From: Glaciozyma antarctica PI12
Lineage: Eukaryota > Basidiomycota > Microbotryomycetes > Kriegeriales > Camptobasidiaceae
Assembly (NCBI GenBank): GCA_002917775.1
Contig: KZ627151.1
Coordinates: 632,607 to 696,606, forward strand
DNA length: 64,000 bases
Reading direction: 5' to 3'
This document shows, in pieces, positions 1 to 11,440 of the stretch (positions are counted from its first letter, which is position 1; each line of letters begins with the position of its first letter). A program made the translations under genes and the position numbers. Below the pieces are notes generated by a model. That model did not search any database, was not told where the DNA came from, and saw only the letters and a list, made by a program, of their open reading frames with translations.

Positions 1-2614
1 TTTTCCCGCACGCAGAAAGAGGTTCTCCGCCGCCTCGAGCAAGTCTCCCCAACGATCGTCGACACTTTCATCGGCTTCATCCGACACAGCTGCTACCTCC
101 TCGTCAACCGTTCCTCCATTCCCACTCTCCTCAAGCGCGTGCAGACCCGTACGGGAACGGACGGGGAAGCTACTGCTCGAGTGGCGGTCAAGATCCTCAA
201 TTTCGTCTCCAAGTCGCGGCCAGCGCTGTACAAGACGCATGTCGCGGAGTTGATGAGGATGCTGGGAGAGGGGGGAGAGGAGGTGTTGGTGAGGACGGCG
301 TTGTACGCGCTTAGCAAGCTGGCCAAGTCGGATTCGTCGGTCGCTCCGGACAAGTTCGTCCTCTCTCCCTGTTTCGGTTGCGGGTGAGACGAGGAGCTGA
401 CGAGCGTGGTAGGAAACTCTCGGATCGGGCGAAGCACTTTGCGAAGAACGGAACGCCGATGCAGGCCAAGTTTGCTGCCACCATCATCGCGCTCGACACT
501 GCCCGACCGGGGAGCGCAGACGACGTTGTCGAAGTGCGTTCGTCCCTACCTCCTTCGGCCTTTAGCTCATCGAATTACTACGACCGTGCAGTTCCTCGCT
601 GATGCGCTCCCCGACGCTTCCGACGCCGACGTCGTTTCCCACCTCGCTGCTCTAAGTCGGTTCGCGCGACACGCTCGCGACGCGTACGAGAACAAGAGCG
701 AGCAGATCACGACTTTTGCGCTCGAGACTCTGAACCGCGGGACAGCGCCGGAGGAGGTACGTCCACCCCTTTGTCATCGAAAGCCCACCGCTGACGCCCC
801 TCGCAGGAACCGGAGGAGGAAGATTCGACCTGGGCCAGCGACGAAAGGATGGCCGACCTCACGCACGCTCGTATCCTCGCCATCAAGACTCTCACGAACC
901 ACTGCCTCGCGTTCGCCGACTCGGATCAGGCAGCTGAGGTCTCCGAGCCCGTCTTCAACCTCCTGTGGCCGTTCATCCAGCCTCGCGACGAGGAGACGAT
1001 CTACAAGTGCGTGCTCCCGTGGCGTGCTGGGAACGTCGTTGCTGATACGTTCGTGGTAGCGCACCGGTCGAGTCGCGTCTCAGGCTCGTGGTGGCCCTCT
1101 CACTCCTCAAGATGGCGACCAAGGTCTCGTTCCAAGCTTCGATCAACAAGCAGTTCGACGTCCTCGCGCGCACGTCGCAGGTTCGTCTCGCCTTCTCCTC
1201 CACGACCAAAGTGGTTACTTATCCCTTCGCATTTAGGACGCTTGCTTCGAGGTTCGCTCGGGATTCATCAGCCGACTTATGAAGTACCTTCGCGAGGAGA
1301 GGATCACGGCTCCGGCGCGCTACAACATGATCTTCTTCCTCGTCGCGCACGACCCCGACGAAGAGCTCAGGACCGAGGTGAGGGACGCTCACTTGCGTTC
1401 GCTGCGCGTTTAACTGATCCGAGGATTTACAGGCCGAGGCGTTCGTTCAGAAGCGAGCTCAGCGGATGGCTACGCGTGCGTTTCTCACGTCCTTATCGAG
1501 CGAGCTACATCTAACGTTCATGTCGGAATCCAGCTCAGCGCCAAGTCGAGTTCGAGCACCCCTTTGTCCGCTTCATTCACCTCCTTGCGCACCACCCCGA
1601 TTTCGAGGGCCAAGTGGACGACGTGCAGGAGATGAAAGAGATGGCCAAGTACGTCGCTCGATCTCGCTGCCGCTGGACGCTTGACTGATGCTCGACGCAG
1701 ATACATTCAGATGTACATCACTTGCCTCGCGACGCAGGACAACATCCCTTACCTCCACTGCCTCGCTCTCAAGCTCAAGACCGTTCGCGACGCCGAGTCT
1801 TCCGAGTACGACGACGTGAGCCGCTCCTCGCTTTACGCAACAACGAGCCATTCGCTAATTTCTTTTGGCTCGCGCTAGAAACTCTACATTCTCTCCGACC
1901 TCGCTCAGCACCTCATCTCTCTCTGCGCCAAGGCTGAAGGCTGGTCTCGTCCTTCGCACCCCAACCCCGTCAAGATGCCTGGGGACATCTTCAAAATGCT
2001 CCCTACCCCTGCCGTGGCCAAGGAGGTGAGCTTTGTTGCGCTGGCATTGCGATGGGATGGAACTGATGCATCTGCGCTGCAGATCGCTGCGAGAAGCTAC
2101 ATTCCTGCGAACGTGCTGTCGGAGCTCGCGGGGCCATCGACGAAGAAGAGGGTCAAGGAGCCCAAGGTCAAGGCCGAGCCCAAGGTGCGTTCATCCTCGT
2201 TCTTTCGTATGGTGGTCAGCTACTGACGCGTCGGACGCAGGTCAAGGACCCCAATGCTGCTCCCAAAGCTCGCAAGCCTCGCACTTCGTACGTTCCTCGC
2301 GTCACTTCTCTCGCAGCGACTGACTCAGTTTCTGCGGCAGCGGCAAGGGCGGTAAGCGAGCGAAGAAGGCGGCAAAGTGGAACTCGGACGACGTGGACGC
2401 TTCGGATCCTGCCTCGGAGGCGGACGACTCGGACGAGGACAAGCCCGCGCCGAAGAAGAAGGCGCGAGGCCTGTCGACTACTCCTCCACCGCCGGTGAGC
2501 AAGAGGGCGGGGCTGAGGGGTCCGCAGAAGGGCCTTGGGAAGCCGCGTGCGCTGGTGCTCAAGAAGGCGGAGGAGCTGAGCGATCTGAGCGACGAGGCGA
2601 TGGACGAGGACTGA
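1..2614 (+). CDS. PDS5: PDS5 sister-chromatid cohesion factor, C-terminal part (5' end outside window)
   Basis: The reading frame is open from base 1 and continues through about nine short introns to a TGA at 2612-2614. The translated exons form an alpha-helical HEAT-like protein of the Pds5 family. The segment around 139-360 (ILNFVSKSRPALYKTHVAEL) matches the conserved core of Pds5, the cohesin-associated regulator that acts with the Scc1-Smc ring on chromatin and with Wpl1 and Eco1. The last exons turn into a Lys/Asp/Glu/Ser-rich tail (about 2100-2610: KPKAKAEPK-like blocks, then SDDVDASDPASEADDSDEDK, ending DLSDEAMDED), as is usual for Pds5 tails. Introns have GTGAGG/GTACGT/GTGCGT donors and CAG/TAG acceptors. 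The N-terminal half lies upstream of the window. The identity rests on recognised family sequence; exon edges are approximate. Confidence 0.85.
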
Positions 2615-3368
2615 GGAGGGCTTGTGAGGTTGGGCTTAGTGGCGGCAGGGCTTTTAGCATACCTCCCTGTCGTCTTTACCTGTTGTCAACGCATTTAATA
2701 CCAGCGATGGGTGGGGGAGAAGAGTATGGGCGCGAGAGTTCGCTGTCGCGGGCCTGCGAAGCTACTCACGCACCTCTGCTCGCGCTCGAGCTGCTAGCTT
2801 CTTCGCGCTCCTCCGCTGCTCTTGCGCTTCTGCGTTGTCGCCTGCTTGCCCGTCAACCAGGACTACTGGGCCGTACGGGTTTGGGCTCTGTGGATCGGCG
2901 GAGTCGCCCCGGACACAAAGAGACCTCGCTCCCTCGCTTCTCTTTGTTCCTCCCTTTGTCCCCTCCTCCTGTTCCTTACACTTTCTGCACTCCCCTCTCT
3001 CTCTCTCCTTACGCACCCCAATCCCCACTCCCGCCTTCGTAGCCGCTCCCCCAGCAACCCACACCCGGATCGCTATCTTCCTCTCGCCTCAGCTGTTCGC
3101 GTCCAGCTCGTCTCTCTCTCTTGCGGCCTTCGATCGACGTTCTTCGACCTTCGGCCTTCCCTGTTCGTTGCGCCTGGACGACCTACGCTTCTCAGCTTCG
3201 GTCGCCCTCTGGAGCTTACAGCCCTCTCTCCATCTCGCTTCGCTCGAGTCCAAAACTGGCCTATCTGCTCCCCGTGAACGAATTTATACAGGTGAATGAA
3301 TCCTTGTCACGTCGCTCCCAATACGCTCGAGCGCCATCGCCGGAGAGAGGAAGAAGAATCAAACGGAG
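2615..3368. other. Intergenic region, pyrimidine-rich
   Basis: This stretch lies between the PDS5 stop and the next plus-strand gene. The part from about 2930 to 3260 is strongly CT-rich on the plus strand (runs of ctctctc), which is typical of promoter and 5' leader DNA in this window. A short AT-rich element (gaatttatacag) lies at 3280-3291. Open frames across it have low-complexity Ser/Leu/Pro translations and no recognisable domain, so I do not call a gene. An upstream exon of the following gene may be hidden here. Confidence 0.5.
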
Positions 3369-4512
3369 TTGCGCGGAGTCGACTCTCTTTCTCCATGGCG
3401 ATGGCACCTTCTCCATGGCGATGGCACCTTCTCTCTCAGCGAAGATTCGAATTCGAATAGCCTTAGTGAGTTTTCCAGCCGAAGAACAGCCCAGGAACTG
3501 AGTCGTTCCTCCCTCCGACAGGCGCTCGTCGTTCTCGAGAATCGACCTCCTGGAGTCCAGCTCCAAGGTCAGGCAGCAGCTCCGGCCTCCTCCCGCTCTT
3601 TGAGGTTGACAGACTGGTAGCAGATTACGTCGAGGCGCTTCAAGCTCAAGTCCGGAGCAGACGGAAGGAGAAGACGAAGGCGGTGGCGACCTCGACCGCT
3701 CCTCCCCATCCTCAGCCTGTCGCTGCGACTCGACCTCTCCAGGAGATCGCAGCAGAGTATGCTCCTACACCGCAGAGCACCGCCACTCGCTCCGTCCATC
3801 AACCAACCCCAGTCTTCCCGCCACCAGCGACCCTCCCTCCTCAGCGAGTCTCCGACCCGACCTCCGTGATCCTCTCTCAGAACGCAATCCTCTCCCAGCT
3901 TCGAGCACTCGAAAGTGCGGTCCGAGAAGCGTTTGGCGTGGGAAGCTCCTTGCCAGAAGAGCAGCGACCAGCGGTGGCGCTGCGCGTTGAGGCGGTTTTT
4001 CAGCAGTGCGTCGCAGGATGGAGGGAGGTCGAGGGAGCAGAGGTGGAGGGAAGTTCGAGGATGAAAGCAGCTGTGCGTGCTCTTCTTAGCAGTTTGGAGA
4101 GGTTAAGCTAACCACCGCACATCAGCTCATCTCCCTCGGCTCGACCCTCCTATCCTCGCTCGTCTCCACCTCGCCAACTTCGCAGCACCTCCTCCTTCAC
4201 CTCCTCACTACGCGCTTCACCGAACCACCCGTCTTCCAACCTCTCTCCCTCGTCGTGATCACCCACTTCAAAGCCGTCTGCGATGCCGTCCCCGACGAAG
4301 CCGGACGATCGACCCTCTTGCGCCTCCTCACGTTCCTGGAGCAGTCGGGGGAGCTGAGAGCGGTAGAAGTGAGGGAGAGATTGACGAGGATTGCGGGGAG
4401 TCATGCTGGAGCGGAAGCGATGGGGGACGAGGTCGAGGAAAGGGTGCTGCTGTTATTGGAGAGGGGGTGGGAGAAGGAGGAGCGACTGGGAGGTGACGCT
4501 GAGGAGCTGTGA
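3369..4512 (+). CDS. Unrecognised protein, 5' end unresolved
   Basis: Three exons can be read: up to 3465, 3522-4072 and 4126-4512, with introns of 56 nt (GTGAGT...CAG) and 53 nt (GTGCGT...CAG, branch GCTAAC). The frame is supported by continuity across both introns: LPLFEVDRLVADYVEALQAQ and a basic stretch, then a Pro/Thr/Ala-rich linker, then a mostly helical region (VILSQNAILSQLRALESAVR; LLSSLVSTSPTSQHLLLHLL) ending GGDAEEL and TGA. No in-frame ATG is found before 3465, so there is either an upstream exon or a start affected by the 20-bp tandem repeat. I recognise no domain. The helical C-terminal half suggests a scaffold or adaptor, but that is a guess. Confidence 0.55.
3390..3429 (+). 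repeat. 20-bp perfect tandem duplication
   Basis: Two adjacent identical 20-bp copies (unit tctccatggcgatggcacct) lie at 3390-3409 and 3410-3429. The unit carries two ATG codons. Because 20 is not a multiple of three, the copy number changes which frame runs into the downstream exon. It lies at the unresolved 5' end of the next gene. Confidence 0.9.
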
Positions 4513-4729
4513 TTTAGCGAGGAATGAAAACGAGTGAGCGGGAGGAAGCGAGTTACGAGACAAGCAGAGCAGGAAGCAGTTGGGCGAGAGGACAGTCAGC
4601 AGCGACAAATCGGTCGACGTTCGCAATTGCAGACTCCCTCGAAAGCGTATCCTGCAGCTCCTGTCAGCGCTGAAGACGAGCATGGAGAAGGGTACGACTC
4701 ACTAAAGCTTCGAAACACGAACACCTCCC

Positions 4730-5920
4730 TCAAGCTCCGCGAGCCCTCGCCTCCCCCTCGACCATCCTCTCCACCCTTGTCGCCAGCTCGAAGAACTCGT
4801 ACTCGAAGTACGACTCTTCCCATATCCCCCTCGACTCCTTCTCGATCCTAAGCTTGACTCCCAGGGAGCGCATTGCCTCAGCGAAGTCGTCAACCAACCC
4901 CTCCTCCTCCCAGTCCATCGGCACAATCACCTCCTGCAAATTCGGAACCAACTTCTTCGCTCCTCCAAGCTTCGCCGCAATCGCTTCCAGCGCCTCTTCC
5001 AAGCCTTCCGGTTCGAGCTCTCCCTCATCCGTTTCGATTTTCGACTCGGTGTCGAGGAGGAAGAGGAATCGAATGGAGGAAGGGACAACCTTCACGAAGT
5101 CGAAGCTCGGCATGAGGCTCACGATCGTCGAGCTGAAGAGGACGATGGAGGAAGCGTGCAGCTCGAGCTTTGACCCCGGTGCCCAATCGACCACTTGAAG
5201 GTCTTCGCGGGTCGAGTAAGCTTTAACGTGATTGACGAGGAGCGTAGGCGAGGTACCCAAGCGGCCGAGCCAGCGGTTATAGGTCCAGTGGAGGGCGAAG
5301 AGGGAGGGGAAGAACGATGGGGTGAGATAATGAGGAGGGCCCGACTCGAATCTGATGTCTCGCATCGAGAGGTGTCGCAGAACCGGGAAAGGGAAGCTAA
5401 CGTCGCCTCGAAGAGTACAGCGCACGAGATGCAGCGACCTAAGAGCTGGAGGTGGACATCAGCCACGTCAGCCACGTCTCGTGAGCAGAAAAGACTCACT
5501 GTTCCTTGTCTGAGCAATGTCAGTCAAGCAAAGGTCGCGCATCGAGGTGGTCCAAAGCTCGACGAGATGGTCGCAAGCCCGCAGGAGCTGAGGGAGGGCG
5601 AACTCCGACGCGGCCCCTTCTTGAAGCTGACGAAAGCGTTCCGGGACGAACCAAAGCTGCTCCACCATTGCTCCCAGCCGTTTGTGGCTCGCCAGCACCT
5701 TCAGCAGCTTGCTCGCGCGCTTCGGAGAGTCGACGAGGATGATCTTGAAGAGCTCGCCCTGCGCCCACCCGCTCCACGCGCGGGAGACCAGGGAATACCT
5801 CGCGAGTTCTGAGTAGCGTTTGTCGAAAGTGTCCAAGGTCGGAGCGGAGAGACTGAGGCGGAGGATCTCGAGCTGCGTCTCGGGAGGGAGGAGGATTCGG
5901 CGGGGTGAAGAGGTCGACAT
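4730..5920 (-). CDS. F-box-like protein with C-terminal repeat-like region
   Basis: There are two exons on the minus strand, 5500-5920 and 4730-5445, joined across a 54-nt intron (GTGAGT...CCAG). The N-terminus is a typical fungal F-box-like segment: after MSTSSPRR comes LPPETQLEILRLSLS and then YSLVSRAWSGWAQGELFK. The rest has hydrophobic spacing as in leucine-rich proteins (LLRACDHLVELW, VLRHLSMRDIRF, LFALHWTYNRWL). F-box proteins bind Skp1 and present substrates to SCF ubiquitin ligases. No substrate can be inferred here. The protein of about 378 residues fits the size of the abundant F-box family of red yeasts. The start ATG follows a leader without in-frame coding. It is convergent with the preceding gene, 217 bp apart. 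Confidence 0.65.
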
Positions 5921-7193
5921 GGTGGAGCTGCGGGTACGGAGTCAGCGGAGCGCTGCTACAGGAACTCACGAGTGCTCACCTGAGCAGTCAGAGCAGAGGG
6001 TGAAGTCCAGCGAGCGAGTGGTAGGAGGTCAAGAGCAGAACGCTCGACGGATTCGCTTGTTGACCTTGTCCCTCTCTGTCCCTCTCCCCTCCGCCCTCCT
6101 GAAGCAACCAGGGTCACCCAGCGTACCCATTAAGCTGCTGACCAGGCACAGGCGCCGTGTGCCGAGTCNNNNNNNNNNNNNNNNNNNNNNNNNNNNNNNN
6201 NNNNNNNNNNNNNNNNNNNNNNNNNNNNNNNNNNNNNNNNNNNNNTTCCGCCGGGCTTCAACACTCCCTCCGGCTTTCGTGCACGTGCGGTCGTCGACTT
6301 GGTTCGAGTTGGATGCAGGAGAGGGGAGGAGCGGTCGTGGGACTACTGCTTTGAGGATTATCGCGTGAAGGCCGGGAGCTGGACGCCGTTGTATCGAGGA
6401 GGGCGCGATGGATCCGCCCGACAACAGCTGAGCTACGCCTGGGGCTCTCTTGCTCGCTGGCGACACCTTACGACGCCTCTTGGTCAAGTCGAGCTCGCTG
6501 ATTGTAATCCAGCGCGGAACTGGAGCTTTGGCGCGTGCGCTGAGAGAATTGGAGGAGCAGAGGTGTAGCGGGCGCGCCAAGGAACGACGCGTTGCTCCCG
6601 AAGACGAGCTCGACTGGCTCTGCACCGCGAGAGCAGCAGCTGCGAGAGCAACACCTTGCCCACCTTCAGGACCACCATTTTCGCTGGCCGAAAGAGGAAA
6701 GGATTAAGTCCAAAGAGACCAAAACGATCGAGTACAAGGTTGAATGGCGGGGGAGGATGGGGTTCGAGAAGGTGTCGGTCCTGGGCACTTAGCAGACACT
6801 TTAGCTGAGCTCCAGAGAGTGCGTTGCCCTGTCAAAGACCAGCAGTCAACGACTCAGAGAGGGCTGCAGAGCGGGCTGCAGCGAAGCGAAACTCTCCCAC
6901 TGCAAGTGTTTTGCTCTCCGCGTGCTTGGGTCTCCTCCACCGCCTCCTCGACTCGCCCTCCTCAAGCTCAGCCGGTCACCAGCAGGGCCACACTGCGCGG
7001 CACTCGCCACCAGCGAACTCGCAAGACGCACAAGGTACGCCGCAAGCGCTAACGTCTAGCGAGACGGCAACTGACCGTACGGGCACCCTCCCGCAGACCA
7101 CCCTTTCCCCCAGACGACAGAGTCATGCTAGTATAACTCGACCAAAAGCACTCACTCTCTCAAAAGGCCCGTCGTCGTTCACTCCCCGAAGCG
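5921..7193. other. Intergenic/divergent promoter region containing an assembly gap
   Basis: This is the 1.27 kb between the F-box gene (minus) and the large plus-strand gene. It contains the unknown bases 6169-6245. Frames are short and of biased composition, and none shows a recognisable motif. It presumably holds two promoters and a 5' leader. Nothing else is supported, but a small gene or exon could be lost in the gap. Confidence 0.5.
6169..6245. other. Assembly gap, 77 unknown bases
   Basis: This is a continuous run of n. Apparent frames crossing it are meaningless. Confidence 1.
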
Positions 7194-10100
7194 ATGTCGC
7201 AGGCCAACACTCCAGCTGTCGCGCCGACTCGGCCGCCCCCCTCTACGTAGACTCACCTCCTCCCCCTCGCCTCCCAGTCCTCCGCCAACCTCATCCTCCT
7301 CTCCCTCGCCCTTCTCCTCTCCTCGGGCGTGCTCATCAAGACGTTCCACCCCAAGTATCGCTTCCGCGCCGTAACTCCAGCCGGGGGTTCCTCCAAGGCT
7401 AGCAAGCGCCGGGAGAGCGTCTTGAAGAGCATTATCCTGGCGCAGGAGGCGGTGGCGGATAGTGCAGCAGCTGCAGGAGCGAGTGGGAGTGCAGCTGATC
7501 GAGGAGTGGGAGGGGGGAGGAGTCGTTCGACGAGCAGTGTCTCACGCGACGGTGGACGTGGACGCAGCTCCTCCTCCGTCGCCTCGACCTCCGCCGCGAT
7601 CGTGCAGGGGTTAACCAAGCTCTCGTCCGGCGCCTTAACACATCTCGCAAGTCCTGCGTCGAGGCAGGAACCGATCGCGTCGGGATCGAAATCACCTTCA
7701 GTAGCTGGGACGCCCAGTCGCGATAGCTCAACGCACGGCGTATCATTCGCAAGTACGACCAAGACGGACGGGAGCGGGAAGAAGGGCAAGTCGAAGAAGG
7801 GCAAGGGTGTCGCGTCGGCTCCCTCCCTCGCAGCTCCTGTGGGGACCCCGACCTCCTCTCCCTTTGGTTCGCCCCGTCGACGACCGATGAAGGACGCCTC
7901 GACCAGCCCCCATCTCCCCATTCCTGCCTTCATCGACGCCACGATTCAAACGGAGGTCCCCTTTCTCTCCCTTTCCGACACCTCGTCCGCACCTCCGTAC
8001 CCCCCAGCCTTCGTCCCCCTACCATCACCCTCCTCCACCAGCACCCTCTCCAACAGTCTCCACCGTGGACGCCGACGTCCAGACCTCTCCATCCCTCCTT
8101 CCTCACTCTCTCCCGCGCCTCCTCCCTTTCAACCTGCACGCCTCCTTCCAATCGACCCCTCCCCTAGCCCACGCTCCTCCCATCACCGCCCCTCTCTCCC
8201 CACCCTCCTCGCACGACCTTCTTCAAACCCCCGCCCCTCGTTCCCGCAAACAAGCTCGCAAAGCCTCCGCCGCCACGCTCGTACTGGCTCAGCCGACGAA
8301 CACCGTCGTAGGGATGCCGCGACCGCCCGAGTCAAAGAATGCCGAGGACGAGCAAGGCGCCAGCACGTTCCCCGTCACGCCTTCACCTGCATCGCGGAGG
8401 AGCGGGACGAGCCTTTCGCGGACGGCCGACAGTCCCGAGATTACGAGCCTCGCGCTTCCGCTCACGAACGGCGGTCGGCAAGGAATCGGATTGGCGGCGA
8501 ATGGGAGTCCGCAGAAGGGGAAAGGGAGGCAGCTGAGGGAGGGTGGAGGTGGAGCGTACGCGCCGATGGGCGGAGCGAATGGGAGGTACGGGATTCCTGC
8601 GCCTATACCGATTCCGGCGGGCTTGCGGGAGCAGAGGAGCGACTCGACGCAGAGCTCTTCGACGGCTGCGACGACCTCGTCGTCGTACTCGAACCCTTCG
8701 ACCTCTCCCTACCTCGCCCATCCTGGCCTTCCTCCCCTTGCGCCGATGACGCCGCCCGACGTTGTGCGAAGATCGCTGGGGAGTACGAGCGCGCAGGGGA
8801 GGGGGAGCGCGAGGCTCAGTAAGGAGGAGGAGGAGGCGTACTGGCGGAGTCGGAACGGCGAGCCTCAGTGGGATTCCGCGTCGCGCGTCGTAGGACTGGG
8901 CGTTGAGGTGGATAGGCCGCACGATGCGGAACGAGGGAGGACCGACGCTGGTCGTTCGTGGTCCGAGGCGGCGGGAGGGAGCGGGACGGGCAGCAGAGGG
9001 ACGTCGCCCGTCTCGGTCGAGCTTCCGCTGTCGTCGATGGAAGGCGCGGCGAGGGGACTCCTCGTCAGTCCTGGCAGCTACTTCCCAGCTCAGCTACCGG
9101 GCCTCATGATGAGTCCTGTCACGGCCCCGATACCGTTGCCGATCGCAGCGCCCTCGGGCGTTCAGTCGATGGATCAGTCTTGGCCGCCTCAACTCGTACC
9201 GTCGGGGTACACGATGGTTCCTTTCCCCCTTCCATCGACTCCCTCCTCCGCGCACGCTCCCCAGGCCGTCCACTCCTCCTCCACCTCTTCCCAATCTCGC
9301 CCCTCCTCGCGACAATCGTCACTCTCCGTCCCTCTCTCGACTCAGCAGCAACAGCAGCAGCAGCAACATCAGCAACAGCAGCTTCTCCAGCAGCAGCAGC
9401 ACCAGGCGTACGCCTACGCGCAAGCTCACGCGCAGTACCAGCACGCCGTCGCCCTCCAGTACCAGGCGCAGCAGCAGCATCACCAACAGCAGCAGCAGCA
9501 GCACCAACGCGATCAAAGCGACCAGTCGACGCCAGGCCGCGAGAGCGCGTCGAGCTACCCTTCGCAGAACCTCCAGACTCCCCAGATGGTCCTGCACGGC
9601 TGGACGAGCCACCCTTCCTCCCCTGGCGTCCCTCCTCCCAGCCAGTACGCCGTCACTCAGTCCCCGACTTCCGCGACGTTCCCTCCCCCGATCTACGCCT
9701 ACTACGCCACCTCCGCAGCTCCCAACTCGTACATCTCGGGCTATCACATGCCGCAGACGAATCATCAAGGTGGCCGACAGTCGTCTGGGAAGATGAGGGA
9801 CGCGAGGAAGAGCCCGAGGATGGGGATGGAGAAGCAGAGGTCGTTCTCGGGTCCAACGTCGGCCACTGGACCGGATTTGGGAGCGTGGAAGGTGCGGATG
9901 AGGACGGCAGAGATGGATGCGGATAGGGCGGGGAAGGAGTTGGAGATTGCGAGGTGGAGGTTGGCGGTATTGGAGGAGGAGCGGATAGCAGGCGAGGTGG
10001 AGGTGCGTTCTCTCTTTTTCGGATCGAGGGTGGGCTGGCAGCTGATGGCGATCGCGTGCGTAGAATCAGGAAGCGTTGGCGGCGCTTGCGACAAGGGCTA

Positions 10101-11056
10101 TGCGCGCGGAAGCTAGACTCAAGGCGCTCGAGGACGCGAGGCACCAGGAATCGTCGTCGACGTCGGGCTCTGGCAGCCCAGTGACGCGCCCGTCGAGCGT
10201 GATGGAGAGCACCGAGTTGCCTTCCGACCCTCTTCCTCCCTCAATCGTTTCCTCCGACGAGCCCGATTCTCGGTTTCCTTCCTCGCCGAGCATCAAGGTT
10301 CGTTTCGTCTATCTCGTGGAGTGTTCGCACGTCCTGACTTGATCGATCTCTTAGGTCCACCCTCTCGCCTGGCTTGACCTCACCACCATCTCCCTCACTA
10401 CCCAATCCCAATCCGCCTCCTCGTCTCCCTACCTCTCCTCTCCCGGCGGCAGCAGTCGCAAAGGTCGTGGCGGTCGCTTCTCCGTCGGCGGCAACGAGAA
10501 GGAAGGACGGCAACGCCGCTGCAACTCGAACGTTCGTCGGCGGTCGACGAACTCGGTCGCTCCTGCCGACTTTGAGCTTGAGGACGACGACGACGACGAC
10601 GAAGTCGTGATCGTGCTGGATTCGCCGCTGCGGAGGAAGATGCCGCCGCGTCCTGCCTCGAGAAGGTCCTCGTTCCTTGGCGACGACGACGCTCTTGACC
10701 CCGAAGGATCGGTCGGGAATATCGACGACGAGGAGCTCTCGACGAACGGTGATTTCGACGATGGCGAGAACGGCGAACGAGCGGAGCATGTCGACTACAT
10801 CGGCTCCCTCCCCACTTTCCTCAAGACGACTCACACGGCCGCGCTAGCTGCTTTCGATTCGCCTCGCTGCGAAGGAAGAGCGCCACAGGAGCTTGCCACG
10901 GTCCCTTCGTTCGTCCTCGATTGCGGGACGCCTTCTCCGAACGAGGAGAAGACGAGTTGGTCGGGCAGCGAGCGCGAGGAGGAACGCACGAATGGGCAGG
11001 CTACCACGGACGGGAATACCCCTACTACTTCGTCTCTAATCTCCATGTGTGCATAG
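7194..11056 (+). CDS. Large low-complexity protein with N-terminal membrane segment and poly-Q tracts
   Basis: The proposed exons are 7194-7217, 7278-7955, 8008-10002, 10064-10297 and 10355-11056, giving about 1,210 residues. The second intron (52 nt, GTCCCC...CCAG) restores the frame between the two long open stretches; the first intron (GTCGCG donor) is less certain. The N-terminus gives MSQANTPA and then a hydrophobic helix (NLILLSLALLLSSGVLIKTF), so a signal anchor is likely. Next come Ser/Gly/Pro-rich and basic segments, Gln/His-rich tracts from CAG/CAA runs around 9340-9520, a short coiled coil (ARWRLAVLEEERIAGEVE) and an acidic region with seven consecutive Asp. The motif IDATIQT...VDADVQTS occurs on both sides of the second intron. 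I recognise no family. A membrane-anchored scaffold is possible but unproven. Confidence 0.7.
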
Positions 11057-11440
11057 CTCTCCCTCCCTTCCGTCTAGTCTTACTCTGGATCCTCCCCACC
11101 CCCCCTCCCCCTCACCTCGATTCGCTGTGCGAACGGACTCTCTTGCCTCCATACCCCGCTCTCCTTCTTGTCATTTCGCATAGTGGAATAGCCTCCGTCG
11201 CAGTACCAACAGGCTGTAACGCGAGACCTGATCGCAGTCGGTTCGTCGAGAGAAGGTCCAAAGTCGAGCTCGGCCCCGACGTCCCCACCGCTCCTCGCGC
11301 CTTGTCCTCCTCCCTTCTCCCTTCAAACTCTCCACATCCCAGCACCTGTTCCTCCCAACCCCGCTCACCACCAGCACGATCTCTCCTCCCCCAGCTCTCT
11401 ACATCCCTCTCCGCGCCCCCTCCCTTCCCATGAGTCCCAT
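11057..11440. other. Intergenic, CT-rich leader of the longin SNARE gene
   Basis: This is a pyrimidine-rich stretch (runs such as ccccacccccc and cctcctccc) with no domain-bearing frame. It probably contains the promoter and the unresolved first coding nucleotides or first exon of the SNARE gene that follows. Confidence 0.45.

Noticed and set aside
6169-6245. Open frames that run through the unknown bases
   Set aside because: The bases are unknown, so any frame across the gap is artificial.
9340-9520. CAG/CAA repeats taken as a mobile or satellite element
   Set aside because: They are interrupted poly-Gln codons within a continuous coding frame; no flanking repeats or duplications are present.
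8958-9926. A 322-codon open frame overlapping the poly-Q protein in another frame
   Set aside because: The long frame at 8008-10002 connects by introns to both sides, whereas this one has no start context or splice partners and gives poly-Ala/Arg from CAG repeats read out of frame.
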